Below, piece by piece: positions 56,439 through 64,000 of a stretch of 64,000 bases of DNA. The translations under genes were made by a program, and so were the position numbers. Source of the DNA: Sphingomonas swuensis (lineage in GTDB: Bacteria; Pseudomonadota; Alphaproteobacteria; Sphingomonadales; Sphingomonadaceae); the NCBI RefSeq assembly GCF_039538045.1, contig NZ_BAABBQ010000001.1, forward strand, positions 2,068,001 to 2,132,000. Direction: 5' to 3'. The notes under the pieces were generated by a model, which was given only the letters and a program-made list of their open reading frames with translations, searched no databases and had not been told where the DNA came from. How positions within the stretch are numbered: the stretch's first letter is position 1; the number at the start of each line of letters is the position of its first letter.

Positions 56439-57899
56439 ATGAGCAAGCAGATCCGCCGCACGGGCAGCATGGCTTCGGCCTTCGCCGCCCTGGCCCTTGG
56501 TGTCTCGGCACTGAGCCTGGCCGCCACTCCCGCCGCCGCGCAGCCCATGGCCGCCCGTCCGTCGGAGACCCTCAACCTCTCGTCCGGCACCGGCACCCTG
56601 GTTCGCCTGTCCGCCCCGATGAGCGACATCTTCGTCGCCAACGATGCGATCGCCGACGTCCAGGTGCGCTCGAACAGCCAGCTCTACATCTTCGGCAAGA
56701 CCCGGGGTGAGACGACGGTGTATGCGACCGACAAGTCGGGCCGGGTGGTCTATGCCGCCAATGTCCGGGTCGGGAACAACATCTCCTCGGTCGACGAGAT
56801 GCTGCGGATGGCGATGCCCGAGGCGCAGATCCAGGCGACTCCGATGAACAGCCTGGTGCTGCTCACCGGGACCGTGGCCTCGCCCGACGATGCCGCCGAG
56901 GCCCAGCGCCTGACCCAGGCCTATGTCGGCGAGGGCACCCAGGTGGTCAGCCGGCTGCGCACCGCGGTGCCCCTGCAGGTCAACCTCAAGGTCCGCATCG
57001 CCGAAGTGAACCGCTCGGCGCTTAAGCAGATCGGCGTGAACCTGTTCAGCCAGGACGGAACCAGCGGCTTCCAGTTCGGCATTGCGCAGGGTGCTGCGGG
57101 AGCTGTTGCCCCGGCTGCGCCGAGCGCTCCGTTGAAGGTCGTCGGCACCGGTGCGGGCCTTACCTTGGGCGGTGCCGGAAGGCTGCTCGGGCTCGACATA
57201 CTTGGCGCGATCGACCTGCTTCAGACCGACGGCCTCGTCTCCACGCTGGCCGAGCCCAACCTGACCGCCTTGTCGGGCGAGACCGCCAGTTTCCTCGCCG
57301 GCGGCGAGTTCCCGATCCCGGTCAACCAGGGCAACGACGGGATCTCGATCGAGTACAAGCAATATGGCGTCGGCCTCGCCTTCACCCCGATCGTGCTTGC
57401 CGACGGCCGCATCTCGATGCGCGTCCGCCCCGAAGTCAGCGAGCTGAGCAACGAAGGTTCGCTCAAGCTCAACGGCTTCGAGGTTCCGGCGATCACCACC
57501 CGCCGGGCGGAGACCACGGTCGAGCTCGGTTCGGGCCAGAGCTTCATGCTCGCCGGCCTGCTCCGCGCCAGCAACCAGAACTCGATCGATCGCGCGCCCT
57601 TCCTCGGCGACCTGCCGATCCTCGGCACGCTGTTCCGCTCGACCCGCTTCCGCAAGTCGGAGACGGAGCTGGTGATCATCGTCACGCCGTACCTCGTCCG
57701 CCCGGTCAATGGCCGGATGGCGCTTCCGGTGGACGGTTATCGCACGCCGCGCGACGGGAACGTCTTCTACGAGGGCCAGACCTTCAACGGCACCTCGGGC
57801 CCACGGCCGGTGGCCTCGGCTCCGCGGCCGGGAATGGCAACCGGCGCCGGTGCCTCGAACAGCGCCGCCGCCCTCCCCGCTCCCGGCTTCAAGCTGTGA
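56439..57899 (+). CDS. cpaC: Secretin CpaC (RcpA), Tad pilus outer-membrane pore
   Basis: 486 residues. Signal peptide (about 1-34), an N-terminal BON/secretin-N-like region (SSGTGTLVRLSAPMSDIFVA, TGTVASPDDAAEAQRL), and the secretin domain (about 230-415): VNLKVRIAEVNRSALKQIG, the long Gly/Ala loop, STLAEPNLTALSGETASFLAGGEFP (parts: AEPNLTALSGE, FLAGGEFPIPV), and TELVIIVTPYLVRPV. A Pro/Ala-rich C-terminal tail follows. It forms the channel for the pilus. The stop overlaps a GTG of the next frame. Confidence 0.95.
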   Translation: MSKQIRRTGSMASAFAALALGVSALSLAATPAAAQPMAARPSETLNLSSGTGTLVRLSAPMSDIFVANDAIADVQVRSNSQLYIFGKTRGETTVYATDKSGRVVYAANVRVGNNISSVDEMLRMAMPEAQIQATPMNSLVLLTGTVASPDDAAEAQRLTQAYVGEGTQVVSRLRTAVPLQVNLKVRIAEVNRSALKQIGVNLFSQDGTSGFQFGIAQGAAGAVAPAAPSAPLKVVGTGAGLTLGGAGRLLGLDILGAIDLLQTDGLVSTLAEPNLTALSGETASFLAGGEFPIPVNQGNDGISIEYKQYGVGLAFTPIVLADGRISMRVRPEVSELSNEGSLKLNGFEVPAITTRRAETTVELGSGQSFMLAGLLRASNQNSIDRAPFLGDLPILGTLFRSTRFRKSETELVIIVTPYLVRPVNGRMALPVDGYRTPRDGNVFYEGQTFNGTSGPRPVASAPRPGMATGAGASNSAAALPAPGFKL

Positions 57900-57928
57900 T
57901 CCGGCTTCAGGACAAGGATGCACTTCCG

Positions 57929-58570
57929 ATGATGCACAAGCTCTCCTTCCTGCTGCTCGCCTCGGCGGCCCTGGCCGGCTGCGGCGTCAAGCGCGGCGTC
58001 GACGAACCCGCCCGCGGGATCGTCCCGATCAACGAGCCGGTGGTCAGCCGGGCCGACTTCGCCCTCGACCTCGCCGCCCCGAGCGGCAGCATCGACCCGA
58101 GTGAAGCCGCCCGTCTTGACGGCTGGTTCCGCGGGCTGGCGCTTGGCTACGGCGACGTCATCTCGATCGACGGCCCCTACAGCATGAGCGCTCGCGGCGA
58201 CGTGGCGCGGGTCGCCGCCAACTATGGGCTGCTGGTCGCCGACGGCGCTCCGGTCACCCCGGGCGCGATCCCGCCGGGCGCCGTCCGGGTGGTCGTCTCG
58301 CGCACCCGCGCCGACGTTCCGGGCTGCCCCAACTGGTCGAAGGCGAGCAGTCCGACCTACAACAACGAGTTGATGAGCAACCATGGTTGCGCGGTGAACG
58401 CCAACCTGGCTGCCATGGTCGCCAACCCGGCCGACCTCGCCAGCGGTCGCGAGGCCGGTGTCAGCGACCCGGCGACGGGCGTCCGCGCCATCCAGTCCTA
58501 TCGCGCCAAGAAACTGACCGGTGAGGGTCCGCTCAAGGACATCAGCACCAAGAACTCGGGAGGCAATTGA
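57929..58570 (+). CDS. cpaD: Pilus assembly lipoprotein CpaD
   Basis: 213 residues. Lipobox LAGC near residue 16. The mature part fits the CpaD family: VSIDGPYSMSARGDVARVA-type repeat-like region, VVSRTRADVPGCPNWSKAS and the conserved SNHGCAVNANLAAMVANPADL. In the Tad system CpaD assists the secretin. The tandem ATG at 57929/57932 is favoured because AAGGAT lies upstream and the signal sequence starts there; a GTG at 57896 overlapping the cpaC stop is an alternative. Confidence 0.9.
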   Translation: MMHKLSFLLLASAALAGCGVKRGVDEPARGIVPINEPVVSRADFALDLAAPSGSIDPSEAARLDGWFRGLALGYGDVISIDGPYSMSARGDVARVAANYGLLVADGAPVTPGAIPPGAVRVVVSRTRADVPGCPNWSKASSPTYNNELMSNHGCAVNANLAAMVANPADLASGREAGVSDPATGVRAIQSYRAKKLTGEGPLKDISTKNSGGN

Positions 58571-58571
58571 G

Positions 58572-59852
58572 ATGAACGCCCCGTTCCAGGCCCGCGCAGG
58601 ACTGCGCGATCCGTTCACGGCCTTCGTCTGCGACGATGCCACCGCCGACATGCTCCGCCCGGTCGCGGTCGAGCATGGCTGGAGCCCCGAGAAGGTCAAC
58701 AAGGGTGGACTTCGCAATGCGGTCCAGTCGCTGTCGGTCTCGGCCTCGCCGAACATCCTGTTCGTCGACTTGTCGGAATCGGCCGACCCGCTGAACGACA
58801 TCAACGCGCTTGCGGAAGTCTGCGAGCCCGGCACGATCGTGATCGCAGCCGGTGCCGTCAACGACGTCCGCCTGTACCGCGACCTTCTGGCGAGCGGGAT
58901 CCACGACTATCTGCTCAAGCCGTTCAACGTCGACCAGCTGCGTGACACCTTCGCCAACGCCCAGATGATCCTGTCCGGGCCGCGTGGCGAGGCGCAGGCC
59001 GACAAGCCGCACATCATGGCGGCGGTCGTCGGCGTGCGTGGCGGAGTCGGCGCCTCGACGGTGGCGACCAGCCTCGCCTGGATGCTGGGCGCTCGGGCGC
59101 ATCGTTCGACCGCGCTGCTCGACCTCGACATCCACTTCGGCACCGGTGCGCTGGCGCTCGACCTCGAGCCGGGCCGCGGCCTCACCGACGCGATCGAGAA
59201 TCCGAGCCGCATCGACGGGCTGTTCATCGAGCGGGCGATGGTTCGCGCCAACGAGCGGCTCAGCGTGCTGTCGGCCGAGGCGCCGATCAACCAGCCGCTG
59301 GTCACCGACGGGACCGCCTTCTTCCAGCTCCAGGAAGAAATGCGGACTGCGTTCGAATCGACCGTGCTCGACCTCCCTCGGCACATGCTGATCCAGTATC
59401 CTCACATGGTTCACGACGCGCATGTCGCAGTGGTGGTCAGCGAGCTGACGCTGGCGGCGACCCGCGACACCATCCGGATCCTCGCCTGGCTCAAGAGCAA
59501 TGCGCCGCAGACCAAGGTCATCGTGGTTGCCAACCGCGTTCCCTCGGGCGGCGCACTGGAAATCAGCCGCAAGGACTTCGAGCAGTCGATCGAGCGCAAG
59601 GTCGACATCGTGTTCGGCGAGGAAGGCAAGATCACGGCGCAGGCCGCCAAGCTCGGCAAGCCGGTGGCGGAAGTCGCCGGCGGCAAGTCGGCCGCGCCTT
59701 ATACCCAGCTGTGCAACATGGTGCTGAGCCATGCCACCGAGGATGGTGCGGGCGAAGCGCCCAAGCCGGCCGCCACGGCAGGCAGCAAGAACCTGGTGGA
59801 CAGCCTCAAGTCGATGCTTGCCAAGCAGCCCAAGGTCGCGGCGGCCGCCTGA
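58572..59852 (+). CDS. cpaE: CpaE/TadZ-like pilus localisation ATPase
   Basis: 426 residues. N-terminal receiver-like domain (about 15-135) with LFVDLSESADPL and the LLKPFN segment that mimics a response regulator. The ParA/MinD-like domain (about 148-395) has a deviant Walker A, RGGVGAST (156-163), where the usual KGG-GKT Lys residues are replaced, as in TadZ/CpaE proteins; Walker B-like FESTVLDLPRH follows. It places the Tad machinery at the pole in relatives. 41 bp separate it from tadB, where cpaF would be expected. Confidence 0.94.
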   Translation: MNAPFQARAGLRDPFTAFVCDDATADMLRPVAVEHGWSPEKVNKGGLRNAVQSLSVSASPNILFVDLSESADPLNDINALAEVCEPGTIVIAAGAVNDVRLYRDLLASGIHDYLLKPFNVDQLRDTFANAQMILSGPRGEAQADKPHIMAAVVGVRGGVGASTVATSLAWMLGARAHRSTALLDLDIHFGTGALALDLEPGRGLTDAIENPSRIDGLFIERAMVRANERLSVLSAEAPINQPLVTDGTAFFQLQEEMRTAFESTVLDLPRHMLIQYPHMVHDAHVAVVVSELTLAATRDTIRILAWLKSNAPQTKVIVVANRVPSGGALEISRKDFEQSIERKVDIVFGEEGKITAQAAKLGKPVAEVAGGKSAAPYTQLCNMVLSHATEDGAGEAPKPAATAGSKNLVDSLKSMLAKQPKVAAAA

Positions 59853-59893
59853 TCGCGCCCGCCCTTCCCTTCCGCAAAGTCTGAGGAACAACC

Positions 59894-60868
59894 ATGTCCC
59901 TGTCGCTCCTGCTGCTTGGCTTCGGAATGCTCGGCACCCTGGTCCTGCTGGTGGTCGGCCTGTCCGGCCCCAGCGCGGCCAAGTCGACCAAGCGCCGGCT
60001 CGAGCTGATCCGCGAGCGGCATGCGGAAGGGACCCTCGCGGCCTCGGCCAACGCCCAGATCCGCAAGCTGTTCGCCAACCGGAACAGCCGGGTCGAAAGC
60101 TGGGCCTCGACGCTGGTGCCAAAGCCGGCCGTGATGCGTCAGCGACTCGACCGGACGGGCAAGCCGATCACGCTTGGCCGCTACATGATGGCCTGCATCG
60201 GCGTGTTCGTAGTCGTGGCCTTCTTCATGATGCTGCAGGGGCTGCCGTGGACCCTGGCGATCCTGCTCGGCCTGTTCCTCGGCCTCGGGTTGCCGCACCT
60301 GGTGATCAGCCGGCTGATCAACAAGCGCATCGCGGCGTTCAACGCCAACTTCCCCGATGCGATCGAACTGATGGTGCGCGGCCTTCGTTCGGGTCTCCCG
60401 ATCACCGAGACCCTCGGCATCGTCTCGGGCGAGGTGCCCGGCCCGGTCGGCTTCGAATTCCGCCAGGTCAGCGACAAGATGAAGATCGGTCGGACCATGG
60501 AGGCTTCGCTCCAGGATACTGCCGACCGTCTCGGAACGCCCGAGTTCCAGTTCTTCGTCATCACCCTCGCGATCCAGCGCGAGACCGGCGGCAATCTCGC
60601 GGAAACGCTCGGCAACCTTGCCGACGTGCTTCGCAAGCGCGCGCAGATGAAGCTCAAGATCAAGGCGATGAGCTCGGAAGGCAAGGCTTCGGCGATGATC
60701 GTCGGCGCCCTCCCCTTCATCGTGTTCACGCTCGTCTACCTGCTCAACCCGGCCTACATGGGCGGCTTCTTCAGCGAAGAGCGGCTGATCTTCGCGGGCC
60801 TGGGTGCGCTCGTCTGGATGAGCATCGGCGTGGCCATCATGGCCAAGATGATCAACTTCGAGATCTGA
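59894..60868 (+). CDS. tadB: Tad pilus inner-membrane platform protein TadB (CpaG)
   Basis: 324 residues. N-terminal membrane helix (about 3-24), two further helices (about 96-140) and a type II secretion F-domain (about 160-285) with LMVRGLRSGLPITETLGIVS and TLAIQRETGGNLAETLGNLA, followed by a C-terminal helix pair. It forms, with TadC, the base for pilin assembly and needs the ATPase CpaF/TadA for work. GAGGAACAACC is the ribosome site. Confidence 0.95.
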   Translation: MSLSLLLLGFGMLGTLVLLVVGLSGPSAAKSTKRRLELIRERHAEGTLAASANAQIRKLFANRNSRVESWASTLVPKPAVMRQRLDRTGKPITLGRYMMACIGVFVVVAFFMMLQGLPWTLAILLGLFLGLGLPHLVISRLINKRIAAFNANFPDAIELMVRGLRSGLPITETLGIVSGEVPGPVGFEFRQVSDKMKIGRTMEASLQDTADRLGTPEFQFFVITLAIQRETGGNLAETLGNLADVLRKRAQMKLKIKAMSSEGKASAMIVGALPFIVFTLVYLLNPAYMGGFFSEERLIFAGLGALVWMSIGVAIMAKMINFEI

Positions 60869-60881
60869 GGAGCATTTCGAC

Positions 60882-61883
60882 ATGCAACCCGCTTCCGGGC
60901 CCACCCTCCTCGGCGTCGATGTCATCTGGGTCGCCACCCTGCTGACCGCGGTCGCGACCATGGCGGTGCTCATCGCCATCTACGCCGCGACCACCGTCCG
61001 CGATCCGATGGCGCGCCGCGTCAAGGCGCTCAACGAGCGGCGCGAGCAGCTCAAGGCCGGCATCGTCGCCTCGACCAACAAGCGCAAGAAGATCTCGAAC
61101 AAGAGCGAGGCGGCCGACAAGGTGCGCGGGCTGCTGTCGAGCTTCCGCATGGTCCAGGACAGCCAGCTCCAGGACATCCAGAAGAAGCTTCTGCAGGCCG
61201 GCATCCGGACCAAGGATCTCGCCTTCTTCATCATCTTCGGCCGGCTGATCATGCCGGTCGTCCTCGGCACCATCGCCATCTTGGCCGTCTATGTCTTCGA
61301 CGCCTTCCCGGAGTGGGGCGCGATCAAGAAATATGCGCTGGTCGCGATGACGCTGATCCTCAGCTACAAGGCGCCCGACCTGTGGCTCAAGAACCGGATC
61401 ACCAAGCGCAGCAACGCGATCCGCAAGGGCCTTCCCGACGCGCTCGACCTCCTGGTCATCTGCGCCGAGGCCGGCCTGACGGTCGATGCCGCCTTCGGCC
61501 GCGTCGCCAAGGAACTCGGCAAGGCCTATCCGGAGCTCGGTGACGAGTTCGGCCTGACCGCGATCGAGCTCGGCTTCCTCAATGAGCGTCGCCAGGCGTT
61601 CGAGAACCTCGCCAACCGGGTCGACCTCGAGGCGGTCCGCGGGGTGGTCACCACCATGATTCAGACCGAGAAGTACGGCACGCCGCTCGCCTCGGCGCTG
61701 CGCGTCCTATCGGCCGAATTCCGCAACGAGCGGATGATGCGTGCCGAGGAGAAGGCGGCGCGGCTTCCGGCGATCATGACGGTCCCGCTGATCCTGTTCA
61801 TCCTTCCGGTGCTGTTCGTGGTCATTCTCGGGCCGGCGGCCTGCTCGATCAGCGACAGCATGATCGGCGGCGGCGGAAGCTGA
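60882..61883 (+). CDS. tadC: Tad pilus inner-membrane platform protein TadC (CpaH)
   Basis: 333 residues. Paralogue and partner of TadB. N-terminal membrane helix (about 12-34), a basic segment with SNKRKKISNKSE-like charges, two helices (about 117-170), and the F-domain (about 190-300) with LPDALDLLVICAEAGLTVDAA and IQTEKYGTPLASALRVLSAE. C-terminal helix LILFILPVLFVVILGPA. 13 bp after tadB. An intrinsic terminator follows, so this is the end of the cpaB-tadC operon. Confidence 0.95.
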   Translation: MQPASGPTLLGVDVIWVATLLTAVATMAVLIAIYAATTVRDPMARRVKALNERREQLKAGIVASTNKRKKISNKSEAADKVRGLLSSFRMVQDSQLQDIQKKLLQAGIRTKDLAFFIIFGRLIMPVVLGTIAILAVYVFDAFPEWGAIKKYALVAMTLILSYKAPDLWLKNRITKRSNAIRKGLPDALDLLVICAEAGLTVDAAFGRVAKELGKAYPELGDEFGLTAIELGFLNERRQAFENLANRVDLEAVRGVVTTMIQTEKYGTPLASALRVLSAEFRNERMMRAEEKAARLPAIMTVPLILFILPVLFVVILGPAACSISDSMIGGGGS

Positions 61884-61907
61884 GGCTTCGCTCAGGCGAG
61901 ACGCAAA

Positions 61908-61939
61908 GGAGGGCGGCCATGGGGAACCATCGGCCGCCC
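61908..61939 (+). terminator. Intrinsic terminator of the cpaB-tadC operon
   Basis: Stem GGGCGGCC / GGCCGCCC, extended by ATGG / CCAT in the loop, followed by TTTCTCG; 25 bp after the tadC stop. Confidence 0.85.
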
Positions 61940-61988
61940 TTTCTCGTATTGGTCGTTACGGATACGCGACAAGGACGGAAACAGGGTC

Positions 61989-62372
61989 ATGACCATTTTC
62001 ACCACCGACCAGTGGGTTATCATCGGGCTGGTCTTCGTGCTCGGCCTGCTGATCGGCATGTGGCTGACCAGCGGCGGGCGCCGCAAGTGGAAGAACCGCT
62101 ACAATGACGAGGTGACCACCCGCAAGGCGCTGGAGGATAAGCACAAGGAACGTGAAGCGCACTGGACCGCGCAGGAGAAGGACTGGCGCGACCAGGACGC
62201 CCGCCGCGAGGCCGCGCTCCGCGACCGTCCGGCGATGCGCTCGGAGCCCTATGTCGAGGACCGGCTTCGTGATCGCCACCCCGACGACATCGGCGGCGAG
62301 CGCCGCGATCTCGACCGCGACGGCGTTCCCGACAACTACGATCGCCGCCCGCTCGACGGCGACCGGCGGTAA
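61989..62372 (+). CDS. Small membrane-anchored charged protein of unknown function
   Basis: 127 residues. One hydrophobic helix near the N-terminus (about 8-26, IIGLVFVLGLLIGMWL), then a highly charged cytoplasmic part: a helical Lys/Glu/Arg segment (about 30-75; coiled-coil-like) and a Arg/Asp-rich tail with a DRDGVPDNYDRRP segment that resembles thrombospondin type 3/calcium-loop sequences (DxDGxPD). Family not recognised. It stands between two terminators, so it is a single-gene unit. Confidence 0.75.
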   Translation: MTIFTTDQWVIIGLVFVLGLLIGMWLTSGGRRKWKNRYNDEVTTRKALEDKHKEREAHWTAQEKDWRDQDARREAALRDRPAMRSEPYVEDRLRDRHPDDIGGERRDLDRDGVPDNYDRRPLDGDRR

Positions 62373-62380
62373 GTGACTAA

Positions 62381-62411
62381 CCCCCTTCCGCCTTGCGGGA
62401 GGGGGTTTTTC
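62381..62411 (+). terminator. Intrinsic terminator, possibly shared with glyS
   Basis: Stem CCCCCTTCCGC / GCGGGAGGGGG (one T-G pair) with a 3-base loop and TTTTT on the plus strand. It lies between the convergent small-protein gene and glyS, beginning 8 bp after the former's stop. Confidence 0.88.
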
Positions 62412-64000
62412 TCAGCCTTCGATCTTCGAAAAGTCCGCCACGCCGTGCACCGCATTTTTGAAGCGGGCGAGGAGGTTGAGGCGGCGGCGGCGGACCTCGC
62501 TATCGGGATCGTTGACCGTGACATCCTCGAAGAAGGCGTCGATCGGTCCGCGCAGGCTGGCGAGCGCCGCCATCGCCGCGGCGAAGTCCTCGTCCTCAAC
62601 CGCCCGGGTCGCACGCGGCTCGGCTTCGTGGAGCACCATCACCAGCGCGCGCTCTGCCGCAGGGGCGTCGGCCGGCAAGTCGGAGCCCTGCGCCTGGCTC
62701 GCGATCGAAGCGGCGAGCTCGGGTGCCTGATCGACCTCGACCAGCGGATCCTCCTCGCCGGTCTGCGGGATCGCCTGCTCGCCGGGTGAGGCGAGCACGC
62801 GCGGCAGGTCCCAATTCTCCTTCTTGAGGATGTTCGCCGCGCGCTTGTAGCCGGCGAGGAGGTTGGCCCCGTCGGGCCCCTCGACGAAGGACTGGAGCGC
62901 GGTGACCCGGGCGAGCAGGCGGACAAGGTCGTCCTCGCCGCCGAGCGCGAAGACCGCGTCGATCAGGTCGTGGCGAGCACCCGCCTCGCGCTGCTGGACC
63001 TTGAGCCGATCGGCGAAGAAGTCGAGCAACTCCCCTGACGCGATTGGCAGCCGGAGGGCATTCGCCGCGACGATCTGGATGACTCCGAGCGCCGCCCGGC
63101 GCAGCGCGAACGGATCCTTGCTGCCCGTCGGTGGCATGCCCGCGCCGAAGAATTGGCGCAGCGTGTCGAGCTTCTCCGCAAGCGCGACGGCGACAGTGAC
63201 CGGCGCGGTCGGCACCTCGTCGCCCTGCCCGACCGGCTTGTAATGGTCGCGGATCGCGTCGGCGACGGCCTTGGGTTCGCCCTGGGCTTCGGCGAGGTAG
63301 CCGCCGATCAGGCCCTGCAGTTCGGGGAATTCGCCGACCATGCCGGTGACGAGGTCGGCCTTGCAGAGCTCCGCCGCGCGGCGGGCGTGATCGGGATCGC
63401 AGTTCGGGACGACGGCCTCGATCGCCAGCCACTCGGCGAGGTCGGCGATGCGGGTCACGCGTTCGGCGACGGTGCCGAGCTTCTCGTGGAAGACGATGCC
63501 CGAGAGCTTCTGCGCCTGTTCGTCGAGCGGAATCTTGAGGTCCTGCTCCCAGAAGAAGCGGGCGTCGGAGAGGCGCGCGGCAAGCACGCGCTGGTTGCCG
63601 GCGACGATCGCCGCGCCGCCGTCGCTGGCCTCGATGTTGGCGGTGCAGATGAAGGCCGGAGCGAGCGCGCCGCTGTCGTCCTTGAGCACGAAATACTTCT
63701 GATTGGTCCGCGCGGTGAGCTGGATGACCTCGGGCGGGACATCTAGATAATCGGGATCGAAGCGGCCGAGCAGCGGCACCGGCCATTCGGTCAGGCCGGC
63801 ATTCTCGGCGACCAGCCCCTCGTCCTCGACCAGCGTCAGCCCGGCTTCGGCGGCGAGCGCCTGCGCGCGGTCGCGGATGATCGCTGCGCGCTCGTCGGGA
63901 TCGACGATGACATGGCAGGCACGCAGCTTCTCGGCATAGTCGGACGCGCCGCCGAGGGTGATCGGACCGGGATGATGGAAGCGGTGGCCGAGCGTGGTCG
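62412..64000 (-). CDS. glyS: Glycyl-tRNA synthetase beta subunit, 5' part missing
   Basis: The gene enters from the right edge; 528 codons with the stop are present, and the usual length is about 690. The beta subunit of the alpha2-beta2 enzyme carries the tRNA-binding part. Seen: HRFHHPGPITLGGASDYAEK, LTLVEDEGLVAENAGLTEWP, PPEVIQLTARTNQKYFVL, NRIADLAEWLA-like RITRIADLAEWLAIEAVV, GEFPELQGLIGGYLAEAQGE and the C-terminal LNLLARFKNAVHGVADFSKIEG-like domain (parts: RRLNLLARFKNAVHG). The reading frame is open to the edge of the window. The alpha subunit gene (glyQ) is expected just outside. Confidence 0.95.
   Translation of the reverse strand, partial: TTLGHRFHHPGPITLGGASDYAEKLRACHVIVDPDERAAIIRDRAQALAAEAGLTLVEDEGLVAENAGLTEWPVPLLGRFDPDYLDVPPEVIQLTARTNQKYFVLKDDSGALAPAFICTANIEASDGGAAIVAGNQRVLAARLSDARFFWEQDLKIPLDEQAQKLSGIVFHEKLGTVAERVTRIADLAEWLAIEAVVPNCDPDHARRAAELCKADLVTGMVGEFPELQGLIGGYLAEAQGEPKAVADAIRDHYKPVGQGDEVPTAPVTVAVALAEKLDTLRQFFGAGMPPTGSKDPFALRRAALGVIQIVAANALRLPIASGELLDFFADRLKVQQREAGARHDLIDAVFALGGEDDLVRLLARVTALQSFVEGPDGANLLAGYKRAANILKKENWDLPRVLASPGEQAIPQTGEEDPLVEVDQAPELAASIASQAQGSDLPADAPAAERALVMVLHEAEPRATRAVEDEDFAAAMAALASLRGPIDAFFEDVTVNDPDSEVRRRRLNLLARFKNAVHGVADFSKIEG

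Overview
The window is high-GC DNA (estimated at about 67-70 % by eye) from an alphaproteobacterium, most likely a member of the Sphingomonadales (Sphingomonas or Sphingomicrobium type). The reasons are the rpsT-dnaA pair near mutM-ubiE-ubiB-coaBC-dut, haem synthesis by 5-aminolevulinate synthase (hemA), a bifunctional CoaBC, a Tad/Cpa pilus cluster, and the short palindromic repeat built on CCTGAGCGAAGTCGAAGG. Almost all of it is chromosomal housekeeping sequence. I see no rRNA, IS element, prophage, integrase or CRISPR array.

Layout. 1-5 kb: end of a lipoprotein gene, a Tim44-like protein, secB, murJ-trpS (overlapping) and a DUF4136 lipoprotein. 5.2-8 kb: a lower-GC acyltransferase, a PhnA-like protein and a serine hydrolase. 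8-13.3 kb: dnaA, rpsT, mutM, ubiE, ubiB. 13.4-19 kb: small membrane and lipoproteins, a DUF305/LVIVD-repeat fusion and a glutathione transferase. 19.3-26 kb: coaBC-dut-thiF-like and, on the other strand, topA, dprA, plsY. 26-31.6 kb: murI, hemA, rpiB-glyA-nrdR-trmJ-like. 31.6-38.2 kb: a divergent sulfotransferase-like/TauD-like pair, chorismate mutase, rpsD, a membrane glycosyltransferase and the agmatine-to-putrescine pair aguA-aguB. 38.2-42.6 kb: repeats, a candidate 6S-like RNA, small secreted proteins, GNAT, UDG, folK, tRNA-Lys and PilZ proteins. 42.6-50.3 kb: PAP2 phosphatase, small membrane proteins and a glycine-cleavage operon (gcvT-gcvH-methyltransferase-gcvPA-gcvPB) behind a tandem glycine riboswitch. 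50.4-55.3 kb: a haloperoxidase-like acid phosphatase, ispH-rnhA and an FAD oxidoreductase. 55.4-62.4 kb: cpaB-cpaC-cpaD-cpaE-tadB-tadC. The window ends inside glyS (beta subunit of glycyl-tRNA synthetase).

Working links. glyA and the gcv operon both handle glycine and one-carbon units, and the riboswitch ties gcv expression to glycine. aguA and aguB are consecutive steps of putrescine synthesis. ubiE and ubiB serve ubiquinone synthesis. cpaB-tadC would build the secretin, platform and localisation parts of a Tad pilus, but the motor ATPase (CpaF/TadA), the pilin and the prepilin peptidase are not in the window.

Points that deserve a second look: a repeat element that has become the in-frame linker of CoaBC; two genes whose best start is a CTG nested in the upstream gene's stop codon; the structured RNA candidate after aguB; a near-consensus sigma-54 promoter before a small secreted protein; the Tad cluster without cpaF; and the divergent sulfotransferase-like/dioxygenase pair. 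No single locus clearly stands out as a new system. All calls come from reading the sequence; no database search was run.
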